A stretch of 64,000 nucleotides of DNA from Verrucomicrobium sp. (GTDB lineage Bacteria; Verrucomicrobiota; Verrucomicrobiia; Methylacidiphilales; UBA1321), in NCBI GenBank assembly GCA_017849585.1, contig JAFIGT010000003.1:186001-250000 (forward strand), read 5' to 3'. Shown piece after piece: positions 52,616 to 61,133 of the stretch (its first letter is position 1; each line of letters starts with the position of its first letter). Made by a program: the position numbers and the translations under genes. A model generated the notes under the pieces. The model was given only the letters and a program-made list of their open reading frames with translations, searched no databases and was not told the DNA's origin.

Positions 52616-54676
52616 ATGAAACCCTCTTATTGCCTGAGTCTCCTGAGCTTCCTGTCGTGTTTGCTGTTGCCTTTGCGCGCGGACGTCACACTGCCTGCGA
52701 TCATCTCCGAACATGCTGTATTGCAAAAGGCGGCCAAGGTGCCGATCTGGGGCAAGGCGGATCCGGGAGAAAAAGTGACGGTGACTTTGGATGGTGCGAA
52801 GGCGGAGACGACTGCCGGTGCGGATGGCAAGTGGAAGGTGACGCTGGATCTGAGTGCGAAGGGACCGGGACCGTTCGCGATGACGGTGGAGGGCAAGAAC
52901 AAGATCGCCTTTACCGATATTGCCGTGGGCGAAGTGTGGGTGTGCTCGGGACAGTCGAATATGGAGTGGGCGCTGGCGAATACGATCGGCGCAAAGGAAG
53001 AGATTGCGGCGTCGGCAAATCCGCTGTTACGGCAATTCATCGTGAAGAAGAATTCGATCACGACACCGACGGATGTTTGTGAGGGCAGCTGGGTGGCCGC
53101 GGCACCAAATACCGCGGGATCTTTCACGGCGGTGGGTTATTTTTTTGGCAAGCGTCTGAATCAGGAGCTCAAAGTTCCAGTCGGTTTGATTAGCACGTAT
53201 TGGGGAGGTAGCGCGCTGGAGGCGTGGTTGAGTGGTCCGACGACGGATAAAAATCCGGACCTCAAAGCTACGAAAGATCGCATGCTCGGGGAAATCGCTT
53301 CCCTACCGCAGCGGATGCAGGAGTACGAAACGCAGTATCGCGCGTGGGAGAGCAAGTATTCACGTCAGGATAAAGCGGTGGGCAAGGCGGAGGATTACGC
53401 GGGACTGACGGTTGACACGTCGATGTGGAAGAAGGTGACAATGCCCGTGACGTTCGCGAAGGCGGGATTGCCCAATGCGGGCGCGGTCTGGCTGCGGCGC
53501 ACGGTGACATTGCCGCCCGACATGGCGGGGCAGTGGACGAATTTGGAGCTTGGCACGATCGGTCAGTTCGATGAGGTGTATTGGAACGGTGAGAAGCTGA
53601 GCGAAACGACGGTGAAGATACCGGGCAGCAATGGGTATCGTCGCTACGGCATGGCGGGAAAGTTTACCAAGGCTGGGGAGAATGTGGTGGCCATCCGCGT
53701 GCTGGCTCCTCTCGGCAATGGCGGATTCCTTGACGAGAAAGCGCCCTTCAAAGTGGGCAACGTGCCGCTTGCGGGCGAGTGGCTGGCGAAGGTGGAGTAT
53801 GAACTGCCGCCGCTCACGGAGGCGGCCAAGGCGGAGTACCCGAAGCAACCGGCAAAGCTGCTCGACAAGCAGCATTGGCCGACCTGTTTGTATAATGGGA
53901 TGATTCATCCGATTTTGCCCTACGGCATTGCCGGGGCGATCTGGTATCAAGGCGAGACGAATGCGGGACGGGCCTACCAGTACCGCACGTCGTTTCCGCT
54001 GATGATCACGGATTGGCGCGAATTGTGGGGGCAGGGGAATTTCCCGTTCTACTTCTGCCAGTTGGCGAATTTCACGCCGAAGCTTCCGCAACCGGGCGAA
54101 AGCGGTTGGGCGGAATTGCGCGAGGCGCAGTCGATGACGCTCTCGCTGCCGAACACGGGACAAGCGGTGTTGATCGATATTGGTGAAGAGGCGGACATTC
54201 ATCCGCGTAACAAGCTCGATGTGGGCAATCGCCTCGCGGTGATCGCGCTGGCGCAGACTTACGGCAAGAAGGGCACGGTGTTCTCCGGTCCGGTGTATGA
54301 CTCGGTGAAGATCGAGGGCGACAAGGCCGTGATCAAGTTCAAGTACGCGGAGGGCGGTCTGGTGGCGAAGGCGATCCCAGCGACGTACCAGCCGAAATCG
54401 CTTTTACCCGCGACGATGCCACTCGTGCGCAATGTGCCGAACAGCGAGCTGGAGGGATTCGCGATTTGTGGCGAGGACAAGGTCTGGAAATGGGCCAACG
54501 CGAAAATCGAGAAGGATACGGTCGTGGTCTCATCTCCCGACGTGCCGAAGCCGGTCGCGGTGCGCTATGGCTGGGCGAACAATCCGATCTGTAATCTCTA
54601 TAATCAGGCCGGATTGCCCGCGTGTCCGTTCCGCACGGATGATTTCCCCGGCGCGACGATCAATAATAAGTACTAG
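52616..54676 (+). CDS. Sialate O-acetylesterase-type SGNH hydrolase, secreted
   Basis: The 686-aa protein has a Sec signal peptide (CLSLLSFLSCLLLPLRA, cleavage near 22) and the features of the 9-O-acetylesterase family: VWVCSGQSNMEWALA (nucleophile Ser), AIWYQGETNAGRA, and the Asp-His pair in DIGEEADIHPRNKLDVGNRLA. A jelly-roll beta domain is inserted (AVWLRRTVTLPPDMAGQW). The family removes O-acetyl groups from sialic acids or from plant polysaccharides; the latter fits a polysaccharide degrader better. Next to it lie no sialic acid genes. It starts 137 bases after the kinase and is probably separately transcribed. Confidence 0.9.
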   Translation: MKPSYCLSLLSFLSCLLLPLRADVTLPAIISEHAVLQKAAKVPIWGKADPGEKVTVTLDGAKAETTAGADGKWKVTLDLSAKGPGPFAMTVEGKNKIAFTDIAVGEVWVCSGQSNMEWALANTIGAKEEIAASANPLLRQFIVKKNSITTPTDVCEGSWVAAAPNTAGSFTAVGYFFGKRLNQELKVPVGLISTYWGGSALEAWLSGPTTDKNPDLKATKDRMLGEIASLPQRMQEYETQYRAWESKYSRQDKAVGKAEDYAGLTVDTSMWKKVTMPVTFAKAGLPNAGAVWLRRTVTLPPDMAGQWTNLELGTIGQFDEVYWNGEKLSETTVKIPGSNGYRRYGMAGKFTKAGENVVAIRVLAPLGNGGFLDEKAPFKVGNVPLAGEWLAKVEYELPPLTEAAKAEYPKQPAKLLDKQHWPTCLYNGMIHPILPYGIAGAIWYQGETNAGRAYQYRTSFPLMITDWRELWGQGNFPFYFCQLANFTPKLPQPGESGWAELREAQSMTLSLPNTGQAVLIDIGEEADIHPRNKLDVGNRLAVIALAQTYGKKGTVFSGPVYDSVKIEGDKAVIKFKYAEGGLVAKAIPATYQPKSLLPATMPLVRNVPNSELEGFAICGEDKVWKWANAKIEKDTVVVSSPDVPKPVAVRYGWANNPICNLYNQAGLPACPFRTDDFPGATINNKY

Positions 54677-54723
54677 GCAGCGTGACGCTGCGCCCAGTAA
54701 ACGGCGGCACGGTTTGCTGCCGT
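54677..54723. repeat. Tandem hairpins at the 3' end of the esterase gene
   Basis: GCAGCG-TGA-CGCTGC (54677-54691) and ACGGCGGCA...TGCTGCCGT (54700-54723, one mismatch). The arrangement, two GC stems after an AGTACTA heptad (the stop codon TAG is part of it), resembles 9988-10039. Confidence 0.5.
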
Positions 54724-54793
54724 TGATGGCAATCAGGGAGAAGACTGGATGCTGTCTGGCGTAAAACCAGAAAGGGAGTCAGTACCTTCCCAC

Positions 54794-54822
54794 CTGATTT
54801 CTCGACAAGCTCGAAATGACGG
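54794..54822 (+). repeat. 29-bp dispersed repeat, copy 2
   Basis: Identical to 14019-14047, same orientation in the window, 40.8 kb apart. Confidence 0.85.
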
Positions 54823-54870
54823 ATTGGGGTAGGTGAGCTTCTTCCAGCCGTTGTGAACTGCCGGGATATG

Positions 54871-54896
54871 AAAAAGGCGACATCATGTGTCGCCTT
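54871..54896 (-). terminator. Terminator of the 54960-57216 gene set
   Basis: A perfect 9-bp stem, AAGGCGACA (54874-54882) and TGTCGCCTT (54888-54896), loop of five. On the minus strand it is followed by T residues (54871-54875), about 64 bases after the stop at 54960. Confidence 0.8.
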
Positions 54897-54959
54897 GATC
54901 GATTTGGAAAAGTGCTTCACCAGTGGAGAAGCGTCACTGGGGGCAGGGCTCAGTGCCTG

Positions 54960-55334
54960 CTAATCCATGAAGCCTTCGGACTTCAGATAGCGGAGCATCT
55001 GGAGGCGTTGCTTCCAGGAGAGGTCGCCGTCGACGCGGAGAAACCGTTTGCCGTCAGATTCCATGACCGAGACGGTTTGCTGGCCGTCCTTGACTTTAAA
55101 TTGGGCGACGAGCTCGGGCTTCTTTGTCATCACGTTGCTGGCGAACGCGGCGGCGCTTTCCATCGGCGTGGGGCGGGCCGGGGGAATGGGCTTGTTGTAC
55201 ATCAAGCGTTCGATTTGCTTGAGCTGTTTTTGCATGCGGCGCAACCAGGCGACCCAGAGCGCGGCAAAGATGACGGAGGAGGCAAGGGCACCCAGAACGG
55301 CTGCCATGAGAAGGGAACCAAGATCGCTGCTCAT
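54960..55334 (-). CDS. Hypothetical membrane-anchored protein, 124 aa
   Basis: Residues ~8-30 form one membrane helix (LLMAAVLGALASSVIFAALWVAWL), followed by basic RRMQKQLKQIERLM and a Pro-rich linker. The last ~50 residues (ELVAQFKVKDGQQTVSVMESDGKRFLRVDGDLSWKQRLQMLRYL) look like a small beta-strand/helix domain. I do not recognise the family. Likely an inner-membrane protein with a cytoplasmic C-terminal domain. It ends the string of minus-strand small genes below hpnH, with a strong terminator after it, so it is probably their last cistron. Confidence 0.65.
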   Translation of the reverse strand: MSSDLGSLLMAAVLGALASSVIFAALWVAWLRRMQKQLKQIERLMYNKPIPPARPTPMESAAAFASNVMTKKPELVAQFKVKDGQQTVSVMESDGKRFLRVDGDLSWKQRLQMLRYLKSEGFMD

Positions 55335-55386
55335 TACGAAAATAGTCTAATCTATTTCCGGAAAACTCCAAGCAAAGATTAAAGAA

Positions 55387-55650
55387 TTATTCATCTGCAG
55401 GATCAGCCTCGGCTAGCATTTTACGTGCTATCTCGAGTTCTTTCAGTGTGGCGCTGCGGCGTTGGTAGCGGCGCTCGATGTTATCCACCAGGTCGGCAAG
55501 ATCTGCCTGGCTGGGTTTGCGGTCGTAGTCCCACGAGTCGGCACCTTTTTCGCGAAACTGCATCTTGAATTTGCCGGAGAACCAGTGGACGCGGACTTCG
55601 TAGGAGGTGCCGTCGTCGCGCTTGGTTTTCCAGTTGATGTCGCGGTTCAT
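55387..55650 (-). CDS. Hypothetical protein, 87 aa
   Basis: From the ATG at 55650 (the frame extends to a TTG at 55662, inside a repeat). The N-terminal half is beta-like with aromatic residues (INWKTKRDDGTSYEVRVHWFSGKFKMQFR), then WDYDRKPSQADLADLV and a helical end with RRYQRRSATLKELEIARKML. No cysteines, no membrane segment. Not recognised. It sits between the 124-aa membrane protein (52-base gap) and a repeat-bearing intergenic stretch. Confidence 0.65.
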   Translation of the reverse strand: MNRDINWKTKRDDGTSYEVRVHWFSGKFKMQFREKGADSWDYDRKPSQADLADLVDNIERRYQRRSATLKELEIARKMLAEADPADE

Positions 55651-55660
55651 GATGCTTAGC

Positions 55661-55773
55661 AAGTACTAGGTTCTAAGTACGAAGTAAAAGCGGAAAACCC
55701 GTTGAAGACGGAATTGCTTCCGCTTGCTCGATTATCAGGAACGCCAACTGAGTATCTAGTACTTGGTACTTTG
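55661..55773. repeat. Inverted pair of heptad arrays flanking a gene gap
   Basis: Left: four 7-mers AGTACTA, GGTTCTA, AGTACGA, AGTAAAA (55662-55689). Right, inverted: heptads at 55753-55773. AAGTACTAG (55661-55669) and CTAGTACTT (55756-55764) are exact reverse complements. Between them lies a small GGAA/TTCC-type hairpin. The whole gap between the 87-aa and 130-aa genes is this element. Confidence 0.65.
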
Positions 55774-55774
55774 A

Positions 55775-56167
55775 TCAGAGTTCGCCGCGCTGGATGGATT
55801 CGAGGCGGAGGCGTTCAGCCTCGGCTTGGCGTTCGCTGGCTTTTTTGGCGACCCAGTCGCGCCAGGATTTGCCGTTAGCGGGGTCGGCTCCGGAGAAGGC
55901 GACGGAGTGGATGTCGGCGCAAGGAACGATCTTGGGTTCGTTGCTGCCTTTGATGAAAAGCTGAACGCGGGGCGGGCGGCCGGTGAAGTCGCGGTTGAAG
56001 AGGTAGCCTTCGACTTTTTCACCATTGGTGAGTTCGAGGGTGATGTCGCCGCGGTATTCGAACGCCTGGTTGATGGCGCTCTGGAGGTCTTGTTCGTTGC
56101 GGCATTCGAAGACGGATCCTTCGAGGGAGCCGGGGGCGGCGGGGGCCGTTTTGGTATCGCTAGGCAT
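55775..56167 (-). CDS. Hypothetical protein, 130 aa, upstream partner of hpnH
   Basis: From the ATG at 56167 (TTG at 56182 in the longer frame). After a Pro/Ala leader the core GSVFECRNEQDLQSAINQAF, ITLELTNGEKVEGYLFNRD, RVQLFIKG, KIVPCADIHSVAFSGADP reads as strands of a small barrel, somewhat like Sm/SH3 folds (inference), and is followed by NGKSWRDWVAKKASERQAE. I recall similar proteins beside hopanoid genes but cannot name a family. It starts 38 bases after the hpnH stop on the same strand, so co-transcription is likely. Confidence 0.68.
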   Translation of the reverse strand: MPSDTKTAPAAPGSLEGSVFECRNEQDLQSAINQAFEYRGDITLELTNGEKVEGYLFNRDFTGRPPRVQLFIKGSNEPKIVPCADIHSVAFSGADPANGKSWRDWVAKKASERQAEAERLRLESIQRGEL

Positions 56168-56205
56168 GGAAGTGTGAGGCAAAAGATTCGGTTGAGGTGA
56201 GTGGA

Positions 56206-57216
56206 TCAGGAGTTGGCCAGGGTGGCCTTGACCGTGCGGATGAATCCGGGGAAGGAGCTGAAGGTGTCATCCACGGCGGAGGCTTCGTAGCCGCAATGCA
56301 CCATGCAGTCGGCGCACTTGGGGTTGCCACTGGCGCGGCCGTAGTTGTCCCATTCGGTTTCTTCCATCATCTGCTTGAAGGTGGGGGTGTAGCCTTCTTG
56401 AAGGAGGTAGCACGGTTTCTGCCAGCCGAAGACGTTGTACGTCGGGTTGCCCCACGGCGTGCATTCGAAATCGATCTTGCCCTGGAGGAACTGGAGGAAG
56501 AGGGGGGAGAGGTTGAACTTCCAGCTTTTCTTGGGGTTCTCGAGGATCTTGCGGAAAAGCTCGGTGGTGCGTTTGCGACCGAGGAAGCTTTCCTGATTGG
56601 GGGCCTTGTCGTAGCTGTAGCCGGGGGAGAGCATCATGCCTTCCACGTTGAGGGCCATCATCTCGTCGAAGAACTCGCGGACGTGCTCGGGGTTGGCGCC
56701 TTCGAAGAGGGTGGTGTTGGTGGTGACGCGGAAGCCACGCTTGACGGCTTCCTTGATGCCTTCGAGGGCGGTGTCAAAGGTGCCATCGCGGCAGACGGCG
56801 GTGTCGTGCTCGTCTTTGAGGCCGTCCATATGGACGCTGAAGGTGAGGTACTTGGAGGGTTTGAAGAGGTCGATCTTGCGCTTGAGCAAGAGGGCGTTGG
56901 TGCACAGGTAGACGTACTTTTTGCGTTCGACGAGACCTTCAACGATCTTGTCGATCTCGTTGTGGATGAGGGGCTCACCACCGGGAATGCTGACCATCGG
57001 AGCGCCGCATTCTTCCGCCGCCGCCCAGCATTGCTCGGGGGTAAGGCGTTTGTTGAGGATGTGGTCGGGGTACTGGATCTTTCCGCAGCCGGCGCAAGCG
57101 AGATTGCAGCGGAAAAGGGGTTCGAGCATGAGGACGAGGGGGTAACGTTTGCGGCCTTTGAGTTTCTGACCGATGACGTAAGAAGCGACCGTCCAGGCTT
57201 GGGAGATAGGAACCAT
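56206..57216 (-). CDS. hpnH: Adenosyl-hopene transferase HpnH (radical SAM)
   Basis: HpnH joins 5'-deoxyadenosine to diploptene, the first step to C35 hopanoids. The 336-aa protein starts MVPISQAWTVASYVIGQKLKG, with the radical-SAM motif C37-x3-C41-x2-C44 in FRCNLACAGCGKI, then SIPGGEPLIHNEI, SVHMDGLKDEHD, and a C-terminal cysteine cluster NPKCADCMVHCGYEASAV. The match is close over the full length. No other hopanoid gene (shc, hpnCDE, hpnG) lies in the window, so the pathway must be completed elsewhere. Confidence 0.93.
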   Translation of the reverse strand: MVPISQAWTVASYVIGQKLKGRKRYPLVLMLEPLFRCNLACAGCGKIQYPDHILNKRLTPEQCWAAAEECGAPMVSIPGGEPLIHNEIDKIVEGLVERKKYVYLCTNALLLKRKIDLFKPSKYLTFSVHMDGLKDEHDTAVCRDGTFDTALEGIKEAVKRGFRVTTNTTLFEGANPEHVREFFDEMMALNVEGMMLSPGYSYDKAPNQESFLGRKRTTELFRKILENPKKSWKFNLSPLFLQFLQGKIDFECTPWGNPTYNVFGWQKPCYLLQEGYTPTFKQMMEETEWDNYGRASGNPKCADCMVHCGYEASAVDDTFSSFPGFIRTVKATLANS

Positions 57217-57362
57217 AATGAGTTTTTCTGTAAGCGGTTTACAGTAGCAACAATGATGACCTTGTCAACCTTGCTTACGGCAGCGGTTGACGACGTGCCA
57301 TGATGTTTCTCGCAGAGTTCGCCACGGCTCAGAGAAGGGAGGAGAGGAGCGCGTGAGCGGTT

Positions 57363-58178
57363 CTACTTCCCCAACTGATGATCGTGGGTAAGCGGGAGGA
57401 ATTCCAAGAGGAACTTGTTGAACTCGTCGGGATTTTCGAGCGGACTCATGTGCGCGGAGTGGGGGATGTAGCGGAGCATGGAACCGGCAATGCCGTCGTG
57501 AATTGTCTCGGCGAGGGAGGGGGGCGTGAAGGTGTCGAGTTCCCCGGCGAGGACGAGGGTGGGAACCTTGATGCGGAAGAGGCGGGGGACGAGGTTGGGC
57601 CGCGCGGCTTGGGCAAGGAGTGCGCCGCACATGGCGAGGGGGGCCATTTGTTCCATCGTCTCGCGGATGAGCTGGATCTCTTCCTTGCGGGTGACGAAGC
57701 TGGGGCGGGCGAAGACGGTGCGGAGGAAGGTTTCGACGAAGCGACCGATGCCGAGTTGCTTGATGCGGACGATGACGCGTTCGCGCCAGACGATGTCCTC
57801 GTAGTCGTCGCCATCGGCGCGAGTGTTGCTGAGGATGAGACCGCCGACGCGTTCGGGGTGGTCGAGCGCGGTGCGCATGGCGACGGCGGCGCCGAGGGAG
57901 AGTCCGCAGAGGGTGACGCGATGAATCCGCAGGGTGTCGAGGAGGCCGATGAGGTCCTCGACGAAAATTTTCTGGGTGTATTGACCGTCCCCAACCTGGC
58001 TCTGGCCGTGGCCACGGAGATCGACGAGGAGGACGCGGTACTGTTCCGATATGGCGGCAATCTGGTGCCGCCACATGCGGTGGCTGAAGCTCATGCCATG
58101 AAGAAAGACCAAAGGCGGCGCCTGGGGCGATCCGATATCTTCATAGAAGAGTTGATGTCCGTGTATCTCGGCAAACAT
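57363..58178 (-). CDS. Alpha/beta hydrolase (3-oxoadipate enol-lactonase-like fold)
   Basis: From the ATG at 58178 the 271-aa protein has the oxyanion-hole HGMSFSHRMW, the LVDLRGHGQSQ loop, the nucleophile elbow GLSLGAAVAMRTAL, the acid in VLAGELDTFTPPS and the catalytic His in PHSAHMSPLENPDEFNKFL. This is the general small-molecule hydrolase fold (esterases, lactonases, haloperoxidases); the substrate is not told by sequence. Cytoplasmic. The TTG at 58187 in the longer frame is not preferred. It lies 146 bases before the hpnH start, on the same strand, and may be part of its transcript, though the gap is wide. Confidence 0.87.
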   Translation of the reverse strand: MFAEIHGHQLFYEDIGSPQAPPLVFLHGMSFSHRMWRHQIAAISEQYRVLLVDLRGHGQSQVGDGQYTQKIFVEDLIGLLDTLRIHRVTLCGLSLGAAVAMRTALDHPERVGGLILSNTRADGDDYEDIVWRERVIVRIKQLGIGRFVETFLRTVFARPSFVTRKEEIQLIRETMEQMAPLAMCGALLAQAARPNLVPRLFRIKVPTLVLAGELDTFTPPSLAETIHDGIAGSMLRYIPHSAHMSPLENPDEFNKFLLEFLPLTHDHQLGK

Positions 58179-58301
58179 GGATTTCAAGAATAAGGAGCTA
58201 TCGGCACCAGATCACGAACATAAAAATAAAAGTGGCGGGCGTGAAATCGCTCGGTTACTTTGAGAAAGAGGTGGTACACGGTGTTCATGGAGGTTAAGCG
58301 C

Positions 58302-59672
58302 ATGCCTCATCTCGCCGGCAGTCTCGTCAAGATTGCCGCGTGCGGGATTCTCTTGCTCGCGGGTACGCAGCGGTTCAGCTCCACTTATACCGATTTTTCC
58401 CGCTGGTTCGATCTGACCACGGTCGATGCGCCGAAGCCTTCCATCGTGCGGGTGGCGCGGACTGAGCACGGTTATCAATTGATGCGCAATGGCGAGCCGT
58501 ATTTTATTCGGGGCGCGGGTGCGGTGGGAGCGGTGCATCTGGATCTGCTGACACGGCTCGGGGGCAATTCGATTCGCACGTGGGCGGCGGATGGTCTGGG
58601 GCCGGTGCTGGATGAGGCGCATCAAAAAGGAATCACGGTGATGATCGGCCTCTGGGTGGCGCACGGGCGGCACGGGTTCGATTATTCTAATCCCAAGATG
58701 GTGGCGGCGCAATTGGAGGAGTTTCGTGCGAAGGTGCGCAAGTATAAGGATCATCCGGCGCTGCTGATCTGGGGAGTGGGCAACGAGGCGGAGGGTACGG
58801 GCGAGGATAAGGATTTCTGGCGGGCGCTGAATGACATCGCGGCGATGATCCAGCAGGAGGACCCGAATCATCCCACCTGCACGGTGGTGGCGGAGATTGG
58901 CGGACCGAAGATTTCCATGATCAAACGGCTGTGCCCGGCGATCGATATTCTCGGAGTGAATTCGTACAAGGGATTGCAGACGTTGCCGGAACGTTTGCTG
59001 AAGGCGGGTTGGAACAAACCGTATATCATGACCGAGTATGGACCGCCAGGGCCGTGGTCGTGGGAGGTGCCGACGACGAAGTGGGGGGCGCCAATCGAGA
59101 TGACGAGCACGCAAAAGGCGCAGTATTACGAGAAGGGTTATAACGCGGCGGTGGCCACGCAATCCGCGCGATGCCTCGGTTCGTATGCCTTTATTTGGGG
59201 CGACAAGCAGGAGGGAACGGCAACGTGGTTCGGCCTGTTGATGCCGGATGGCCGGATGCTGGCGTCGACCTTAAGCGTGGGGAAAATGTGGACGGGCAAG
59301 GAGCCCGCCGAGCAAGCGCCGGAAATCATCAGCCTGCAATCGAAATCATTCGCGCGCGAGGTGAATCCGGGGCAGGTGATCCGGGTGGCATTGAAGGCGC
59401 GGCATGTGGAGAATGAGACGTTGACGGTGAAGTGGGATTTGCGCGATGAGACAGCGCCACGTCGTCCGGGCGATGACAGCGAGCAGCCCCCTGCGGCGCA
59501 TGTGATCGATGTGATTCGTTCGAACCATGAGTCGCTGGTATTCCGAGCTCCGGAGAAAAAGGGGGCATACCGGTTGTTTGTCTATGTCGTCGACGCGGCG
59601 GGTTTTGTCGCGACGGCAAATATGCCGTTCCATGTGGGCAAGGTGCCGCCGCCTGCATCAATGAAGAAATAG
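58302..59672 (+). CDS. GH2-type TIM-barrel glycosidase-like secreted protein
   Basis: Start at the ATG 58302, eight bases after GGAGG (58289-58293); the longer frame to a TTG at 58260 adds residues before the signal. Residues 1-25 form a signal peptide or anchor (LVKIAACGILLLAG). The barrel shows GEPYFIRGAGAVGAVHLD, LGGNSIRTWAADG, the acid/base Glu in WGVGNEAEG and the second Glu in YIMTEYGPPG, the pattern of GH2/GH-A clan enzymes. The C-terminal ~110 residues are a beta domain (YRLFVYVVDAAGFVATANMPFHVG). It could equally be a GH-A transferase. The product is 456 aa. Divergent from the hydrolase at 57363. Confidence 0.78.
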   Translation: MPHLAGSLVKIAACGILLLAGTQRFSSTYTDFSRWFDLTTVDAPKPSIVRVARTEHGYQLMRNGEPYFIRGAGAVGAVHLDLLTRLGGNSIRTWAADGLGPVLDEAHQKGITVMIGLWVAHGRHGFDYSNPKMVAAQLEEFRAKVRKYKDHPALLIWGVGNEAEGTGEDKDFWRALNDIAAMIQQEDPNHPTCTVVAEIGGPKISMIKRLCPAIDILGVNSYKGLQTLPERLLKAGWNKPYIMTEYGPPGPWSWEVPTTKWGAPIEMTSTQKAQYYEKGYNAAVATQSARCLGSYAFIWGDKQEGTATWFGLLMPDGRMLASTLSVGKMWTGKEPAEQAPEIISLQSKSFAREVNPGQVIRVALKARHVENETLTVKWDLRDETAPRRPGDDSEQPPAAHVIDVIRSNHESLVFRAPEKKGAYRLFVYVVDAAGFVATANMPFHVGKVPPPASMKK

Positions 59673-59721
59673 GAAGAGGAAATCTGCGGGCACTCTGTTT
59701 CTCATAGCTGCATGAACTCGA

Positions 59722-60414
59722 TCATGGCGTCGCGCTTGTCGTGCTGCTGACCGTGGCGATGGTGCCGTAGGTTTTGGTGTTGCCTTCGGGAGTGGTGACC
59801 GAGCCGGTCGCGTTGCGGGTGACGCTGCCGTCGTCGTTCTTCGTGTAGTTCACGCTCTTATCGGTGGTAGCCGTGTTGCCATTCGGTCCCGTGACGGTTC
59901 CGGTCGTGGTGTGGCCACCGTTGCCAGTAGCGGTGACGTTCTTGTCTTTGCTGACGGTCTGGCCATTGGCTCCGGTGACGGTGCTGCTGGAGCTGTAGCC
60001 GCCATCGCCGGTGGGTGTGACGGTTTTGTTGACGGTGGCGGTGTTGTCTTGGGGGCCGGTCGCGGTGCCGTTGTAATTATAACCGGTGTCGGTCTTGGTG
60101 ACGGTGCCGGAGCTGGAGGTGGTTTTGCCGTTGGCTGTCGTGGTGCTGGATTGGTGAGTGCCGGTGCCGTTTTCTTTATCCCACGTGTTATTGGCAGTGC
60201 GGGAGCCTTGGCCGCCCTGATTATTTTGCCAATTGGAGTTGCGGGTGCCCTGACCGGATTCGCGCGTGACGTTTTGGTTGAAGGTGCCGCCGCCGCCGCG
60301 CTGGGTGGAGACGGAGCCGCTGCGGGTTCGTTCGCGGGCTTGGGTGGGTGTGCTGACGAGGAGAGCGAGGAGCAGGGTGAGGGCGGTGATGATGGGAGAA
60401 AAGGGGGCGTTCAT
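59722..60414 (-). CDS. Secreted Thr/Gly/Asn-rich repeat protein, 230 aa
   Basis: A signal peptide (ITALTLLLALLVSTPTQA, cleavage near 26) precedes a low-complexity mature part. From ~residue 110 it consists of degenerate ~27-28-residue units: TGxNGxTxTxDKxVxxTxxGGxxTxxGTVTG recurs about four times. Before that are GGGGTFNQNVTRESGQG-type stretches rich in Gln, Asn, Ser and Gly. Such proteins may be adhesive, curli-like or matrix forming; I do not recognise a family. The neighbour on the same strand upstream is the RRM protein, separated by a terminator. Confidence 0.72.
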   Translation of the reverse strand: MNAPFSPIITALTLLLALLVSTPTQARERTRSGSVSTQRGGGGTFNQNVTRESGQGTRNSNWQNNQGGQGSRTANNTWDKENGTGTHQSSTTTANGKTTSSSGTVTKTDTGYNYNGTATGPQDNTATVNKTVTPTGDGGYSSSSTVTGANGQTVSKDKNVTATGNGGHTTTGTVTGPNGNTATTDKSVNYTKNDDGSVTRNATGSVTTPEGNTKTYGTIATVSSTTSATP

Positions 60415-60473
60415 AGTGGATCAGACGCCGGGGTGGAGATACTGGTTACAGTATTTTGGCGTGATCCGGGCAC

Positions 60474-60509
60474 AAAAAAACCGCTCTCCCGAAGGAGAGC
60501 GGTTTTTTT
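60474..60509. terminator. Bidirectional intrinsic terminator after RRM gene
   Basis: ACCGCTCTCC / GGAGAGCGGT with a CGAA tetraloop, flanked by seven A and seven T (60474-60509). The RRM gene ends 16 bases before it on the minus strand. Confidence 0.93.
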
Positions 60510-60524
60510 GGTTAAGCGCGAGGC

Positions 60525-60854
60525 TTAGTAACGGTTGCGACCGCCGCCGCCGTTGCCGCCACGACCGCCGGAGCGACCGCCACCGGAGAATTCGCGGCGA
60601 GGACCGCGCGCTTCCATCGGACGGGCTTCGTTGACAGTCAGGTTGCGGCCACCAACGGACTGGCCGTTGAGGGCTTCGATGGCGCGCTGGCCTTCTTCAG
60701 CCGAACCCATGGTGACGAACGCAAAGCCGCGGGGGCGTTGGGTGTCGCGATCCATGATGAGATTGGCTTCAGTGACCGTGCCGTGTTGGGCAAAGAGGTC
60801 GTTCAATTCTTGTTCAGTGGTCTGGAAGGACAGATTTCCTACGTACAGTTTCAT
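60525..60854 (-). CDS. RNA-binding protein with one RRM and Gly/Arg tail
   Basis: The 109-aa protein is an RRM with RNP2 KLYVGNLSF and RNP1 RGFAFVTM in the normal positions, followed by a [17 protein letters not shown] tail. These small bacterial RRM proteins (Rbp family) bind mRNA and are often cold-induced in cyanobacteria and other phyla. ATG start with GGAAAA upstream. The 279-base 5' region to the AsmA-like gene is long and AT-rich, leaving room for an extended leader. Confidence 0.92.
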   Translation of the reverse strand: MKLYVGNLSFQTTEQELNDLFAQHGTVTEANLIMDRDTQRPRGFAFVTMGSAEEGQRAIEALNGQSVGGRNLTVNEARPMEARGPRREFSGGGRSGGRGGNGGGGRNRY

Positions 60855-61133
60855 TTGTTTACTTTTCCTTATTTGGAGGTTCGGACCTCACGCCAACTTT
60901 GAAGAGTGTGGGACTTTTCACACATGGTTTACCGTTGGGAGCGAACAGGAAATTGCCTGAGACACCTACTTGGCTTCAGAGGGAAGCGATTGATCTTTCG
61001 TTGAAAGCGGACATTGCGGGTTCGTGGCTGCGAAGTAAAGAGAAATCATGAGAAATTATTAAATATTTTTTGCTACACGCGGCTAAACTAATTTGTCCGT
61101 GGTAAGTATTGCGGTTCGAGCACTAAGACAGGT

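Larger units (their letters stand above)
54677..54959. other. 283-bp intergenic region with hairpins and repeat
   Basis: No gene seen. It holds tandem hairpins right after the esterase stop (54677-54723), copy 2 of the 29-bp repeat (54794-54822) and a minus-strand terminator (54871-54896). Confidence 0.65.

Noticed and set aside
13926-55773. CRISPR array
   Set aside because: The AGTACTA arrays have 7-bp units without spacers, and no cas gene is present.
56206-58178. Full hopanoid biosynthesis cluster
   Set aside because: Only hpnH is recognisable; no squalene-hopene cyclase or hpnC/D/E/G homologue was seen in the window.
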